Source: Sweltsa coloradensis
Taxonomy: Eukaryota; Arthropoda; Insecta; Plecoptera; Chloroperlidae
Assembly (NCBI GenBank): GCA_024449915.1
Contig: JAMZAV010001992.1
Location: forward strand, 124,001 to 188,000
DNA: 64,000 nt
Reading direction: 5' to 3'
In this document: positions 31,874-44,740 of the stretch, piece by piece
How positions within the stretch are numbered: position 1 is the first letter of the stretch
Layout: every line of letters begins with the position of its first letter
Notes under the pieces: generated by a model
The model's database searches: none
What the model saw: only the letters and a program-made list of their open reading frames with translations
What the model was told of the DNA's origin: nothing
Translations under genes and position numbers: made by a program

Positions 31874-31933
31874 TACATTTTAATCTCTGAATTGTAGTTG
31901 CATTATACATCTGAATGGATGTGTGAATGGATG

Positions 31934-31978
31934 ATGGTCGGGGCGGACTCTTTTAATTTCTGGATTGTATTAAATAAT
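31934..31978 (+). repeat. Inverted partner of the SINE tail
   Basis: GGTCGGGGCGGACT, a T-rich stretch and TTTCTGGATTGTATTAAATA repeat the tail of the neighbouring minus-strand SINE in opposite orientation, without the tRNA head. Confidence 0.65.
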
Positions 31979-32658
31979 AACAATTACACCTACGGGAGTG
32001 TTTCCCGATGAACCAAATCAAGAAACTGCCACAGGTGTAATTGATTTTATGGAAATCAATTAATAAATTACAAAATCCATCACAGCCAAACTATTTGGAT
32101 CTATAATGCACCAACAATCCAGCAGAAGCTTAGGGGTGATGCGTCCAACCAGCAACCGGAAGACACGGGTTCAGTGGCATAGGTGCGGAGGGGGGGGGGG
32201 GGCAGGGGAGGCAAAACTAACGTGAAAAAACGAATATGTTTGCCTGTATGCTTTGTGATTACATCAAAAATTAGGTTTGAATTTACTAAAATGAGCCACT
32301 TCTCTTCATTATTTTTAATTTTTAGATCGCAGATAGTTGCAGTAAAACATTGTTCACAGAGTCCGAGTGCAGTTAAAACACGACAAAATAACTGTAGTAT
32401 GGTAAAAAAAAGAATTCACCTTGGGCGAAAGGGCCTCCGGCGGCTGGGGCTTCGTCCCAGATACCAGCTGCCGGCCCACAAAATCTTCTAATGGATTTTC
32501 CCCCCCCCCCCCCCCCCAAATTTTAAAAAATTTTCCCACGCGCCTGCACGGGTTTTTATACCCAGCTGAGAGGATTAAAATGGAAAAAATTTCCCTCATA
32601 TATTTTTTTGTCAATTCTTCCTACCTGTTCCCCCAGTCGATCTTTGCCGTGAAACTTA
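31979..32658. other. Repeat-derived intergenic DNA before the large satellite
   Basis: CAGTGGCATAGGTGCGGAGG near 32173, followed by a long G run, resembles the left end of the hAT-like element at 673, but no matching right end is found. 32425-32470 is the inverted relative of 1490-1530. A C run of about 18 sits near 32500. No gene. Confidence 0.4.
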
Positions 32659-35600
32659 CTTGAGTTTCCCTCGTCTGGTCCCGCGTCAATGTACCCCCTC
32701 AGCAGCTGTCTCCCCCCCCCCCCCCCCCCCACCCTTTTAGCAGCTCGCGCATCACCCTTTCGCAACGTGGGGAACTTGAGTTTTCACGCTCCCAGAAAAA
32801 AAAGAAAAACTCGTTATTCCTCCTGGTTTTAGTTTTCCCTTTGTCTGGTCCTGCGTCAATTAAACCCGTCAGCAGCTGTTTTCCGCCACTCTAAAACCCG
32901 CTCGCGCAAAAACCCTTCCCCAACTTGGGGAACTTGAAATTTTCACCCCTCCTAGAAAAAAACAGAAACAACTCAGTTTTGTTTCCCCCTGGTTTGAGTT
33001 TCCCCCGTCTGGTCCTGCGTCAAAGTGCCCGTCCCGCACTGTTCCCCCCCCTCCCAGCAGCTCGCGCATCACCCCTTTCGCAACGTGGGTTTTAAATTTT
33101 TAGTTTTCACGCCCCCTAACAAACAGAAAAAAACTAGTTATGTTTCCCCCTGGTTTTTAGTTCCCCCGTTGGTCCTGCGTCAATGTCCCGGGGGGCAGCT
33201 GTCTCCGCCACCTAGCAGCTCGCGCATCACCTTTCGCAAGTGGTGAACTTGTAGTTTTCACCCCCCCCCCTCCAGAACAAAAAGAAACAAATCAGTAATG
33301 TCCTCCTGGTTTGAGTTTTCCCCCGTCTGGTCCTGCGTCAAGTACCGTCGCAGCTGTCCCCCCGCCACTCTAGGGATCTCGCGCATCACCTTGCCAAAGT
33401 GGGGGAAAATTGTAGTTTTCACGCCTAGAAAAAACAGGAAAAAACCCCAGTTTTGTTCCCCCCCGGTTTGAGTTTTCCCCCGTCCCGGGCCTGCTTTAAA
33501 TGTACCCCTCAGCAGCTGTCTCCGCCACTCAAGCAAACTCGCGCATCACCTTGCGGGAACGTGGTGAACTTTTAGTTTTTTCCCCTCCTAGAACAAACAG
33601 AAAAAATCAGTTATGTCCTCCTGGTTTGAGTTCCCCCGTCTGGTCCGGCGTCAATGTAACCCCTCGGCAGCTGTCCTCCGCCCCTCTAGCAAACCCCGCA
33701 TCACCTTGCGCAAAAGTGGTGAACTTGTATTTTTACGTCCTAGAACAAACAGAAACAAATCCGTTAGGGCCTCCTGGGTTTTAGTTCCCTCTTTGGGCCT
33801 GCGTCAATTTTACCCGTCAGCAGCTGTCTCCGCCAAATCTAGCAAACTTTTGCGCATCACCGTCGCAACGTGGTGAACTTGTAGTTTTCAAAGCTTCCCA
33901 GAAAAACCGAAACAACTCAGTTTTTGTCCTCCTGGTTTGAGTTCCCTCGTCTGGTCCTGGTCAATGTGCCCCAGAGCTTTTCCCCCCCACTCTAGCAGCT
34001 CGCGCATCACCTTGGCAACGTGGTGAGCTTGTAGCTTTTACGCTCCAGAACAAAACCCGAAACAATCCCGTTTTGTCCCCTGGTTTTAAATTCCCCGTCC
34101 GGTCCCGGTCAAAGTGCCCGTTTGAGGGTGTCTCCGCCCCTCTAGCATTCCCCGCATCACCTTTCGCAACGTGGTGAACTTGTAAATTTTCACGCTCCTA
34201 GAACAAACAGAAAAAAACTCAGTTATGTCCTCCTGGTTTGAGTTCCCCGTTCTGGGGCCTGCGTCAATGTTTCCCGTCAGCACTGTCTCCGCCACTCTAG
34301 GGGAGCTCGCGCAAACACCTTGCCCCAAAAGTGGTGAACTTGTTTGTTTTCACGCTCCTAGAACAAAAAGAAACCCAAATTTAGTTTGTCCCCATGGTTT
34401 GGGGTTCCCCCGTCTGGTCCTGCGTCAATGGGGCCCGTCACAGCTGTCTCCGCCCCTCTAGCAGCTCGCGCATCACCTTGCGCAACTGGTGAACTTGTAG
34501 TTTTCACGCTCCCAGAACAAACAGAAACAAAATCAGTTTGGTTTCCCCCTGGTTTTGGGTTTCCCCCGTCTGGTCCTGCGTCCCCCCAAAGTACCCGTCA
34601 GCGCTGTCTTTCCCCCACTCTGGGATCTCGCGCATCCCCTTGCGCAACGTGGTGAAATTGTAGTTTTCACGCTCCTAGAACAAAAAGGAAACAACTCCGT
34701 TATGTCCCCCTGGGGTTTTAGTTCCCCCCGCTGGTCCTCGTCAAAAGTAACCGTCAGCAGCTGTCTCCGGGCCCCTCAAGCAGCCGCGCATCACCTTGCG
34801 AACGTGGGGACTTTTAGTTTTTTACGCTCCTAGAACAAAAAGAAACAACTCAGTTATTTCCCCCTGGTTTGAGTTCCCTCGTCTGGTCCCGCGTCATTTT
34901 AACCCCTCAGCACCCGTCCCCCGCCACTCTTGCACTCGCGCAAAACATTGCGCAACCCTGGTGAACTTGTAGTTTTTCACGCTCCTTTAAAAAAACGAAA
35001 CAACCAGTTATGTCCCCCCTGGTTTTGAGGGTTTCCCTTGCTGGTTTCCTTTTTCAATGTGCCCGTCAGCAGCTGTCCCCGGGCCCCTCTAGCGCTTTGC
35101 GGGGATCACCTTGAGCAACGTGGTGACTTTTTAGCTTTCACCTCCCCAGAACAAACAGGAAAAAACCCCAGTTAGTCCCCCCTTTTTTTGAGTTCCCCCG
35201 TCTGGTCCTGCTTTAAAGTGCCCGTCAGCAGCTGTCTCCGCCACTCTGCAGCCCCGCGCCTCACATTGCGGGAAAGTGGGAACTTGGAGTTTTCACCTCC
35301 TAGAACAAACAGAAACAACTCAGTTAGGGCCTCCTGGGGTTTGAGTTCCCTCGTTTTGGTCCTGTGTCCCAAAAGTGGGCCCCTCAGCAGCTGTTTCCCC
35401 CCCAATCTAGCAGGGTCGCGCACACCTTTAGCAACCCTGGTGAGCTTTTTGCTTTCACCTCCTTTGAACAAACAAAACAACTCAGTTATGTCCTCCCGGT
35501 TTGAGTTCCCTCGTTGGGTTTCCCGCGTCAATGGGGCCCCTCAGCAGCTTTTCTCCGCCCCTTTAGCAGCTCGGGCCCCCCCATCACCTTGCCCCAACGT

Positions 35601-38600
35601 GGTGAACTTTTTTAGTTTTCACGCTCCTAAAAAAAAACAGAAAAAAACTAGTTTGTCCCCCTGGTTTTAGTTCCCCCTTTTGGTCCTGCGTTTAATTTTA
35701 CCCGTCACAGCGGGCTCCGCCCCTCTAGCCGCTCCGCAAACACCTTGCGGGAACGTGGTGAACTTTAGTTTTCACGCTCCTAGAACAAACAGAAACAACT
35801 CAGTTATTTTCCCCTGGTTTGAGTTCCCCCCCGTCTGGGGCCTGCGTCAATTACCCCTCAGCAACTGGGCCCCCGCCACTCTAGCAAACTCGCGCACACC
35901 CTTTCGCCAAAGTGGTGAGCTTGTAGCTTTTTACGCCCCCTGAACCCAAAAAGAAAAAAACTCGGTTTTGCCTCCTGGTTTTAAATTCCCCGTTGGGCCC
36001 CCGCGTCAATGTGCCCGTCAGCAGGGTTCCGCCACCCAGCAGCTCGCGCACACCTTGCGCAACGTGGTGAGCTTGTAGCTTTCAGCTCCTAGAACAAAAA
36101 AAAACAAACCCTTTTTGTCCTCCTGGTTTTAGTTCCCCCGTCTGGGCCCGCGTCAATGTACCCCCTCAGCAGGCTGTCCCCCGCCACTCTAGCAGCTCGG
36201 CATCACCTTGCGCAACGTGGGGAAATTGTAGTTTTCACGCTCCTAGAAAAAAACAGAAAAAACCAGTTATGTTCCCCCCCCTTGGTTTTTAGTTCCCCCC
36301 CGTCTGGTTTCCCGCGTCAATGTTTCCCGTCACAGCTGTTCCGCCACTCTAGCCCCGCTCCCCCATCACCCCCTTTGGGAAATGGGAACTTTTTAGTTTT
36401 TTACGCCCAGAAAAAACAGAAAAACCCAAAACCCCCTTAAAGTCCTCCTGGTTTGAGTTCCCTCGTCTGGCCTTTTCCCCTCAATGTACCCGTTTAGCAG
36501 CTGTCCCCCCGCCCCTCTAGCAAACTCGCGCATCACCTTGGGGCAAGTGGGTTTAACTTGTAGTTTTCACGCTCCCAGAAAAAAAACAGAAAAAACTCAG
36601 TATGTCCTCCTGGTTTGAAATTTCCCCCGTCTGGTTTCCCGCGTCAATGTACCCAGTCAGCAGTTTCCCCCGCCACTTTTAGCAGCTCGCGCATCACCTT
36701 TTTTTCAACGTGGGGGAATTGGAGTTTTCACGCTCCCCAGAACAAAACAGAAAAAAACTCAGTTATGTCCTCCTGGCTTGAGTTCTCTCGTCTGGTCCTG
36801 CGTCAATGTACCCGTCAAAAGCTGTCTCCCCCCACTCTAGCAATCGCGCATCACCCTTTCGCAAAAGTGGGGAACTTGTAGTTTTCACGCTCCTAGAACA
36901 AACAGAAAAAAAACCCCCGGGTTTTGGCCTCCGGTTTGAGTTCCCTCGTCTGGTCCTGCCCTCAAGGGACCCGTCCCGCAGCTGGGCTCCCCCCACCTAG
37001 CAGCTCGCGCATCACCTTGCGCAACGCGGGGTAAACTTGTAGTTGTCCACGCTCCTAGAACAAACAGAAACAACTCAGTTATGTCCTCCTGGTTTTAGTT
37101 TCCCCCGTCTGGCCTGCGTCAATGTACCCGTCCCGCACTGTCTTTCCCCCACTCTAGCAGTCGCGCCAAACACCTTGGGGCAACGTGGTGAACTTGTAGT
37201 TTTCACCCCTCCTAACAAACAGAAAAAAACCCCAGTTTTTTTTACCCCGGTTTGAGTCCCCTCGTGCGGGCCCCGCGTCAATGTTTTTCCAGTCAGCAGC
37301 TGTCTCCCCACTCTAGCAGCTCGCGCATCACCTTGCCAACGTGGTAAAAATTGGGAGTTTTTACGCTCCTAGAACAAACAAAACCCAAAATCAGTTATGT
37401 CCTCCTGGTTTGAGTTTCCCCCATCTGGTCCTGCCCTCAATGTACCCCCAGCAAATTGTCTCCGGGCCCCCTTCCCAGCGCTCGCGCATCACCTTGCGCA
37501 ACGTGGTTTAACTTGTAGTTTTCACGCTCCTAGAAAAAAAACAGAAAAATCTCAGTTTTTATCCTCCTGGTTTGAGTTCCCTGTTTTGGTCCTTGGGGGG
37601 TAAAAGTACCCGTCAAACAGTTGCTCCGCCCCTCTAGCAGGGTCGCGCTCCCCCTTGCGCAAAAGTGGGGGAACTTGTAGTTTTCACGCCCCCTAAACAA
37701 AAAAGAAAAAAAACTCCCGTAATGTTCCCCCTGGTTTAAGTTCCCGCCTCTGGGCTGCGGGCAATGTTAAACCCCTCAGAGCTTTCCCCCGCCACTCTAG
37801 CAGCTCGCGAAACACCTTTCGCAACGTGGTGAACTTGTAGTTTTTTACCCTCCTAAAAAAACAGAAACAACTCAGTTTTGTCCCCCTTTGGGTTTGGGGT
37901 TCCCTGTCTTTGGGCCCGCGTCAAAGTACCCGTCAGCAAACTGTCCTTTTGCCACTCTAGCCCGCTCGCGCATCACCTTGGGGCCCCCGTGGGGGAATTG
38001 TAGTTTTCCGCTCCTAGAACAAACAGAAACAAATAGTTATGTCCCCCTGTTTGGTTCCCCCGGCTGGTCCCGCTCCAAAGACCCGTCGCAGCTGTCTCCG
38101 CCACTCTAGCAGCTTTGCGCATACCTTGCGCAACCCTGGTGAAAATTGTAGTTTTTAAAGGTCCTAAACAAATAGAAACCCAAATCAGTTATTCCTCCTG
38201 GTTTTAGTTTCCCTTTGTCTGGTCCTGCGTCCCCAAAGTACCCGTCAGCAGCGTTTTCCGCCAAATCTAGCACTCGCGCATCACCCTTTCCAAGTGGTGA
38301 ACTTGTAGTTTTCACGCCCCCTAGAACCAAAAAAGAAAAATTTTCAGTTATTTCCTCCTGGTTTGAAATTCCCCCCGTCTGGTCCGCCCTCAATGTACCC
38401 GTCAGCAGTTTCTCCGCCCTCTAGCAAACTCGCGCCCTCACCTTGCGCAACTGGTGAACTTGTAGTTTTTTACGCTCCTAGAACTAACAAAAAAACAACC
38501 CCAGTTAGTCCTCCCCGGTTTTTTTCCCTCGTCTGGGGCCTGCTTTAAAGTAAACCCGTCAGCAGCTGTCTCCGCCCCTCTTTGCAAACTCGCCATCACC

Positions 38601-41600
38601 TTGCGCAACGTGGTTTAACTTGTAGTTTTCACGTCCTACAAAAAAAACAAAAAAATCCATTTTTGTCCCCTGGTTTGGGTTTCCCCCCCTTGGTCCTGCG
38701 TCAATGTAAACCCCGTCAGCGTTTTTTCTCCCCCCCCTAGCAGCCCCGCGCATCACCTTGCGCAACGTGGTGAACCCTTTTAGTTTTCACGCTCCTGGGA
38801 AAAAAAAGAAACAACTCAGTTATTTCCTCCTGGTTTGAGTTTTCCCCCAACTGGCCGCGTCAAAGTACCCGGGCAGCAGCTGTCTCCGCCCCCCCTAGCA
38901 GGGTGCGCACACCTTTCGCAACGTGGGGGAAATTGTGTTTTTCCCCCTCCAGAAAAAACAGAAAAAAACTCAGTTAAAAGTCCCCCTGGGTTTTAGTTCC
39001 CTCGTCTGGTTTCCCGCGTAAAGTACCCGTCCGCAGTTGTCTCCGCCACTCTTTGCAGCTCGCGCACACCTTGCGCAACGTGGTGAAAATTGGGAGTTTT
39101 CACGCCCCCTAGAAAAAAACCCGAAACAAATCAGTTTTGTCCCCTGGTTTGAGTTTCCCCCGTCTTTGGGCCTGCGTCAATGTACCCGTCAGCAGCTGTC
39201 TCCGCCCTCTAGCAGGGGTCACGCATCACCTTTCGCAAACCCCCCCTGGGGAAAATTGTAGTTTTTCCCCGCTCCTAGAACAAAACAAAAAAACTCAGTT
39301 TGTCCTCCTGGTTTTTTAGTTCCTTTGTTGGTCCTGCGTCAATGTACCCGTCAGCGTTTTTCTCCGCCACTCTAGCCCGCTCCCCGCATTCCCCCCCTTG
39401 CGCAACCCTGGTGAACTTGTAGTTTTTACGGGTCCTAGAACAAACAAAAAAAACTCAGTTTGTCCCCCCTGGTTTTAGTTTTCCCCCGTTGGTCCTGCGT
39501 CAATGTGCCGTAGCACTGTCTCCGCCCCTCTAGCAGCTCGCGCATCACCCTTTCGAAAAGTGGGGAACTTGTAGTTTTTTCCCCTCCTGGGAAAAAAGAA
39601 AAAAACCAGGTTTTTTTCCTCCCCGGTTTTGAGTTCCCTCGTCTGGTCCTGCGGGCAATGTACCTGTCAGCAGCTGTTCCGCCATCAGCGCCGCGCAACA
39701 CTTGGGGCAAAAGTGGTGAACTTGTAGTTTTTCCCCCCTTTCCTTTGAACAAACAGAAACATCTCAGTTTTTGCCTCCTGGTTTGATTTTTTCGTCTGGG
39801 CCTGCGTCAATGTACCCGTCACAGTTGTCTCCGCCCACTCTAGCAGCTCGCGCATCACCTTGGGGCAACCCCGGGGGACTTTTAGTTTTCACGCTCCTGA
39901 AAAAAACAGAAACAACTCATTTTGTCCTCCTGGTTCGAGTTCCCCGCTGGTCCTGCGTCAAGGTTTCCCGTCAGCAGCTGTCTCCGCCCCTCTAAACAGC
40001 TCGCGCTCACCTTGCGCAACGTGGTGAACCTTTTATTTTTACGCTCCTAGAACAAACAGAAAAAATCAGTTTTGGGCCCCCCCTGGTTTTTAGTTTTCCC
40101 CCGTCGGTTTCCCGCGTCATGTACCTGTCAGCAGTTTTCTCCGCCATCTAAACAGCTCGCGCATCACCTTGCGCAACGTGGGAACTTGTAGTTTTCACCC
40201 CTCCCAAAAAAAACAGAAACCCAAATCAGTTTTTGTCCCCCTGGGTTTTTGTTTCCCCCGTCTGGTCCGCGTCAATTTCCCGTCAGCAGCTTTCCTTTTG
40301 CCACCTAGCGCTCGCGCATCAACCCTTTCGCAACGTGGTGAACTTGTAGTTTTCACGCTCCCCAGAACAAAAAAAAACAAAATCAGTTTTGTTCCCCCCC
40401 CTGGGGTTTATTCCTCTTCTGGTCCTGCGTCAATGTACCCGGGCAGCAGCTGTCTCCCCCACTTAGCAGCTCGCGCATACCTTGCGCAAGTGGTGAGCTT
40501 GTAGCTTTCACCCCCCTAGAAAAAAACAGAAACCAAATCAGTTAAAGTCCTCCTGGTTTTAGGGTTTCCCCCGCTGGGCCTTTGTCAATGTGCCCGTCAG
40601 CAGCTGTTCCGGCCCCTCTAGCCGCTCGCGCATTTAACTTGCGCAACGTGGTGAACTTGAAGTTTTTACGCTCCCAGAACAAACAAAAAAAACTCAGATG
40701 TCCCCCTGGGGTTTTAGTTCCCCTCGTCTGGTCCCCCCCCTCAATGTTTCCCCCTCGGGAGCTGTCTCCGGGCCCTCAGCCGCTCGGGGGCCTCACCTTG
40801 CGCAACCTGGTGAACTTGAGTTTTTACGCTCCTAGAACAAAAAGAAACAAATCCCCGTTTTTTTTTCCTCCTGGTTTTTTATTCCCTTTGTCTGGTCCGC
40901 GTTTAATTGCCCGTCAGCAGTTGCTGCCACTCAGCAGTCGGGGCATCCCTTGCGCAACGTGGTTAACTTGTAGTTTTACGCTCCTAGAACAAAAAGAAAC
41001 AACTCAGTTAAAGTCCTCCTGGTTTTAGTTCCCCCCGTCTGGCCCGCTCAATGTACCCGTTTAGCAGCTGTCCCCCGCCAAACCAGCAGCCCCCGCGAAA
41101 CCCTTGGCAACGTGGGGAACTTGTTTGTTTTCACGCTCCTAGAACAAAAAGAAAAAAACTCAGTTATTTTCCTCCCGGTTTTAAATTTCCCTCGTCTGGT
41201 CCGGTCAATGTACCCCTCAGCTCTGTCTCCGCCCCTCAGCGCTCGCGCATTTACCTTTTCGCAAAAGTGGTGAAAAATTTTAGGTTTTTAAAGCCCCCTA
41301 AAAACAAACAGAAAAAACTCAGTTATGGGCCTCCGGTTTGAGTTCCCTGTCTGGTCCTGCGTCAATTACCCCCTCCCCGCAGCTGTCTCCGCCACTTAGC
41401 CGCTCGCGCCCTCACCTTGCGCAAAAGTGGTGAACTTTTAGTTTTTTTCGCTCCTAGAACAAAAAAGAAACAACTCGTTATGTCCTCCCGGTTTGAGTTT
41501 CCCCCGTCTTTTCCCCGCGTCAATGTACCCCGTCACAGTTGTTCCCCCGCCACTCTAGCAGCTCGGTCACCTTGCGCAACGTGGTGAACTTTTAGTTTTT

Positions 41601-44391
41601 ACGTCCTAGAAAAAAACGAAACAACTCAGTTATGTCCTCCTGGGGTTTTAGTTCCCTCGTTGGTCCTGCGCAATGGGACCCGGCAGCAGTTGTCCCCCGC
41701 CACTCTAAAAGCCCCGCGCATCACCTTGCGCCAAAGTGGTGAACTTGTAGTTTTCACGCTCCCAGAAAAAAAAGAAACCCTCATTATGTCCCCTGGTTTG
41801 AGTTCCCCCGTCTGGTCCTGCGTCAAAGTACCCGTCAGCAGCCGTCCCCCGCCACCCCCTAGCAGCTCGCGCATTTACCTTGCGCCCCAAAGTGGTGAAA
41901 ATTGTAGTTTTCCCGCCCCCAGAACTAACAGGGAAAAAACTCAGTTTTTTGGGCCTCCTGGTTTTTGGTTTTCCCCCCCGCTGGTCCTGCGTCAAGACCC
42001 GTCCCCGGGAGCTTTTTCTTTCCCCCACTTTTAGCAGCTCCCCGCATCACCTTTCGCAAAAGTGGTGAAAATTGGGGTTTTTTTACGTCCTAGAAAATAA
42101 CGGAAAAAAACTCAGTTTTTGTTCCCCCTGGTTTTTAGTTTCCCCCGTCTGGGGCCTGCGTCAAAAGTACCCCTCAGCAGCTGTCTCCCCCACTCTAGCA
42201 GCTCGGGGCACACCTTTTCGCAAAAGTTTTTGAACTTGTAGTTTTCACGCCCCCAGAACAAAAAGAAACATCTCATTTTGTCCTCCTGGGGTTTTAGTTC
42301 CCCCGGGTTGGGCCCCGCGTCAATGTACCCCCAGCAAATTGTCTTCCCCCCACTCTAGCAGCTCGCGCATCACCTTTCGCAACGTGGTGAACTTGTAGTT
42401 TTCACGCTCCTAGAACAAACAGAAACAACTCAGTTATGTCCTCCTGGTTTGAGTTCCCTCGTCTGGTCCTGGCGTCAATGTACCCGTCAGCAGCGGGCTC
42501 CGCCACTTTTAGCAGCTCGCGCATCACCTTGCGCAACGTTTGAATTGTATTTTTACGCTCCTAGAACAAACAGAAAAACCCCAGTTTTTGGGCCTCCTGG
42601 TTTTAGTTCCCTCCAAAATGGTCCTGCGTCAATGTACCCCCTCAGCAGCTGTCTCCGCCACCCTAACAGCTCGCGCATCACCTTTCGCAACGGGGAACTT
42701 GTAGGTTTTTACGCTCCTGAACAAAAAAGAAAAAACTCAGTTATGTCCCCTGGTTTGAGTTTCCCCCAACTGGTCCTCGTCAATGTACCCGTCAGCAGCT
42801 GTCTCCGCCACTCTAGCAGCTCGCGCATCCCTTGCGCAACGTGGGAACTTGTAGTTTTCAAACTCCCAGAACCAAAAAAAAACATTCCCGTTATGTCCTC
42901 CCCGGTTTGAGTTCCCTTTCTTTGGGCCCCGCGTCAATGTACCAGTCGCAAATTGTCTCCGCCCCTCTAGCAGCTCGGCATCACCTTGCGCAAAAGTGGT
43001 GAACTTGTATTTTTTACGCTCCTAAACTAACCCGAAAAAAAAACTCCGTTATGTCCTCCGGCCCTTGGGGTTCTCTCGTCTGGTCCTGCGTCAATTTTAC
43101 CGTCAGCAGCTGGCTCCGGGCCCCTCTGCAGCTCGCGGGATCACCTTGCCCAAAGTGGTGAACTTTAGTTTTTCACCCCCTCCTAGAACAAACAGAAAAA
43201 CTCATTAAAGTCCCCCCTGGTTTTGGGTTTCCCCCGTCTGGTCCGGGGTCAAAGTACCAGTCAGCAGTTTTCTCCGGGCCCCTTTTTAGCAGCTCGCGCT
43301 CAAACCCTTTCGCAAAAGTGGTGAAAATTTTTAGTTTTTTTACGCTCCCCAGAACTAACAGAAAAAAATCAGTTTTTGGGCCTCCTGGCTTGAGTTCTCT
43401 TTTGTCTGGTCCTGCCCTCAATTTACCCGTCAGGGAGCTGTCTTTCCCCCACTCTACACCGCGCATCCCCTTTTGCAAAAGTGGTGAACTAGTAGTTTTC
43501 CCGCTCCTAGAAAAAAAACAGAAAAAACTCAGTTATGTCCCCCTGGGTTTTAGTTCCCCCGTCTGGTCCTGCCCTCAATGTACCCTTTAGCGCTGGGCCC
43601 CCGCCCCCCTCTAGCCGCTCGCGCATCAAACCCTTGGGGCCCAAATTTGGGGAACTTTTAGTTTTTACGCTCCTAGAACAAAAGAAACAACTCAGGTTTT
43701 GTCCTCCTGGGTTTTAGTTCCCCCGTCTGGTCCTGCGTCAAGGGACCCGTCAGCGTTGTCTCCGCCACTCTAGCAGCTGCTAGTCACCTTTGGGAAAAGT
43801 GGTGAACTTGTAAGTTTTTTTACCCCCCTAAACAAACAGAAACAATCAGTTATGTCCTCCTGGTTTGGGGTTCCCTCGTCGGGGCCCGCGTCAATGTACC
43901 CGTCACGCTGTCTCCGCCACTCGGGAGCTCGCGATCACCTTTGGGAAAGTGGTGAACTTTAGTTTTCAACCCCCCCCAAACAACCCGAAACAACTCAGTT
44001 ATGTTCCCCCCTGGTTTGAGTTCCCCCCGCTGGGCCTGCGTCAATGTACCCGGGCAGCAGCTGTTTTCCGCCACTCTAGCAGGGTCGCGCATCCCCCTTG
44101 CGCAACGTGGTGAAAAATTTTAGTTTTTACGCCCTGAAAAAACAGAAAAAAAACTCAGTTATGTCCTCCTGGTCTTAGTTCCCTCGTCTGGTCCTGCGCA
44201 AAGTACCGTCAGCAGCTGGGCTCCGCCCCTCTAGCAGCCGGCATCACCGCGCAAAAGGGTGAAAATTGTAGTTTTCACGCTCCTAGAAAAAACAGAAACA
44301 AACTCAGTTATGTCCCCCTTTGGCCCTTTAGTTCCGTCGTCTGGTCCTGCGTCCAAAAGTCCCGGGCAGCAGCTGTCTCCGCCACTCTAGC
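32659..44391. repeat. 152-bp satellite array, about 77 units
   Basis: A consensus unit of about 152 bp runs through the words GTTTGAGTTCCCTCGTCTGG, CTGCGTCAATGTACCCGTCA, GCAGCTGTCTCCGCCACTC, GCAGCTCGCGCATCACCTTG, CGCAACGTGGTGAACTTGTA, TTTTCACGCTCCTAG and AACAAACAGAAACAACTCAG. Units are head to tail for 11.7 kb. A clean pair gives a spacing of about 154 (42381 to 42535). Many units show clustered replacement of mixed bases by short homopolymers and small length changes. All reading frames here are by-products of the repeat; none is a gene. The array abuts a GGATGAGCG-family fragment at its right edge. Confidence 0.95.
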
Positions 44392-44399
44392 TTAATGTA

Positions 44400-44740
44400 A
44401 AGTAAAAAAAGAAAATTTGTAGCCCCCCCCCGTTTTGGGCAGAATCGGCCCAAAAAGTTTACGAAAAATCGCACTAAAAATCGAAAAAAAAATCGTTAAA
44501 AAATGCGATATTCATGAGAAATATTTCTTTGATTGTACCCAAAAAAAGTGGCAAGTCTAAGTTCAGAGATTTCAAAGGTCCTGTCAAATTTTCATCAAGA
44601 TCGCTTATGCCGTTTGCCCGGAATCGTGCGAACAAACAGACAAAAAAAAAAAAAAAAACAAACAAAAAAACAACCGAGGTAAATTTTTTGAGGGGTCAGT
44701 GAAATTGAAGTTTTCGCTTCGCTCGCTACGCTCATCCAAA
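44400..44740 (+). repeat. GGATGAGCG-family fragment
   Basis: It carries CAGAATCGGCCCAAA, ATTCATGAGAAATATTTCTT, TAAGTTCAGAGATTT, TTTCATCAAGATCG and an A-rich run, and ends TTCGCTTCGCTCGCTACG before CTCATCCAA. It corresponds to the 3' half of 19730-20489. The 5' half is missing where the satellite begins. Confidence 0.7.

Noticed and set aside
32659..44391. Dozens of open frames of 60-160 codons on both strands in the satellite
   Set aside because: They are frame readings of a 152-bp repeat, shift with each length error, and resemble each other only through the repeat.
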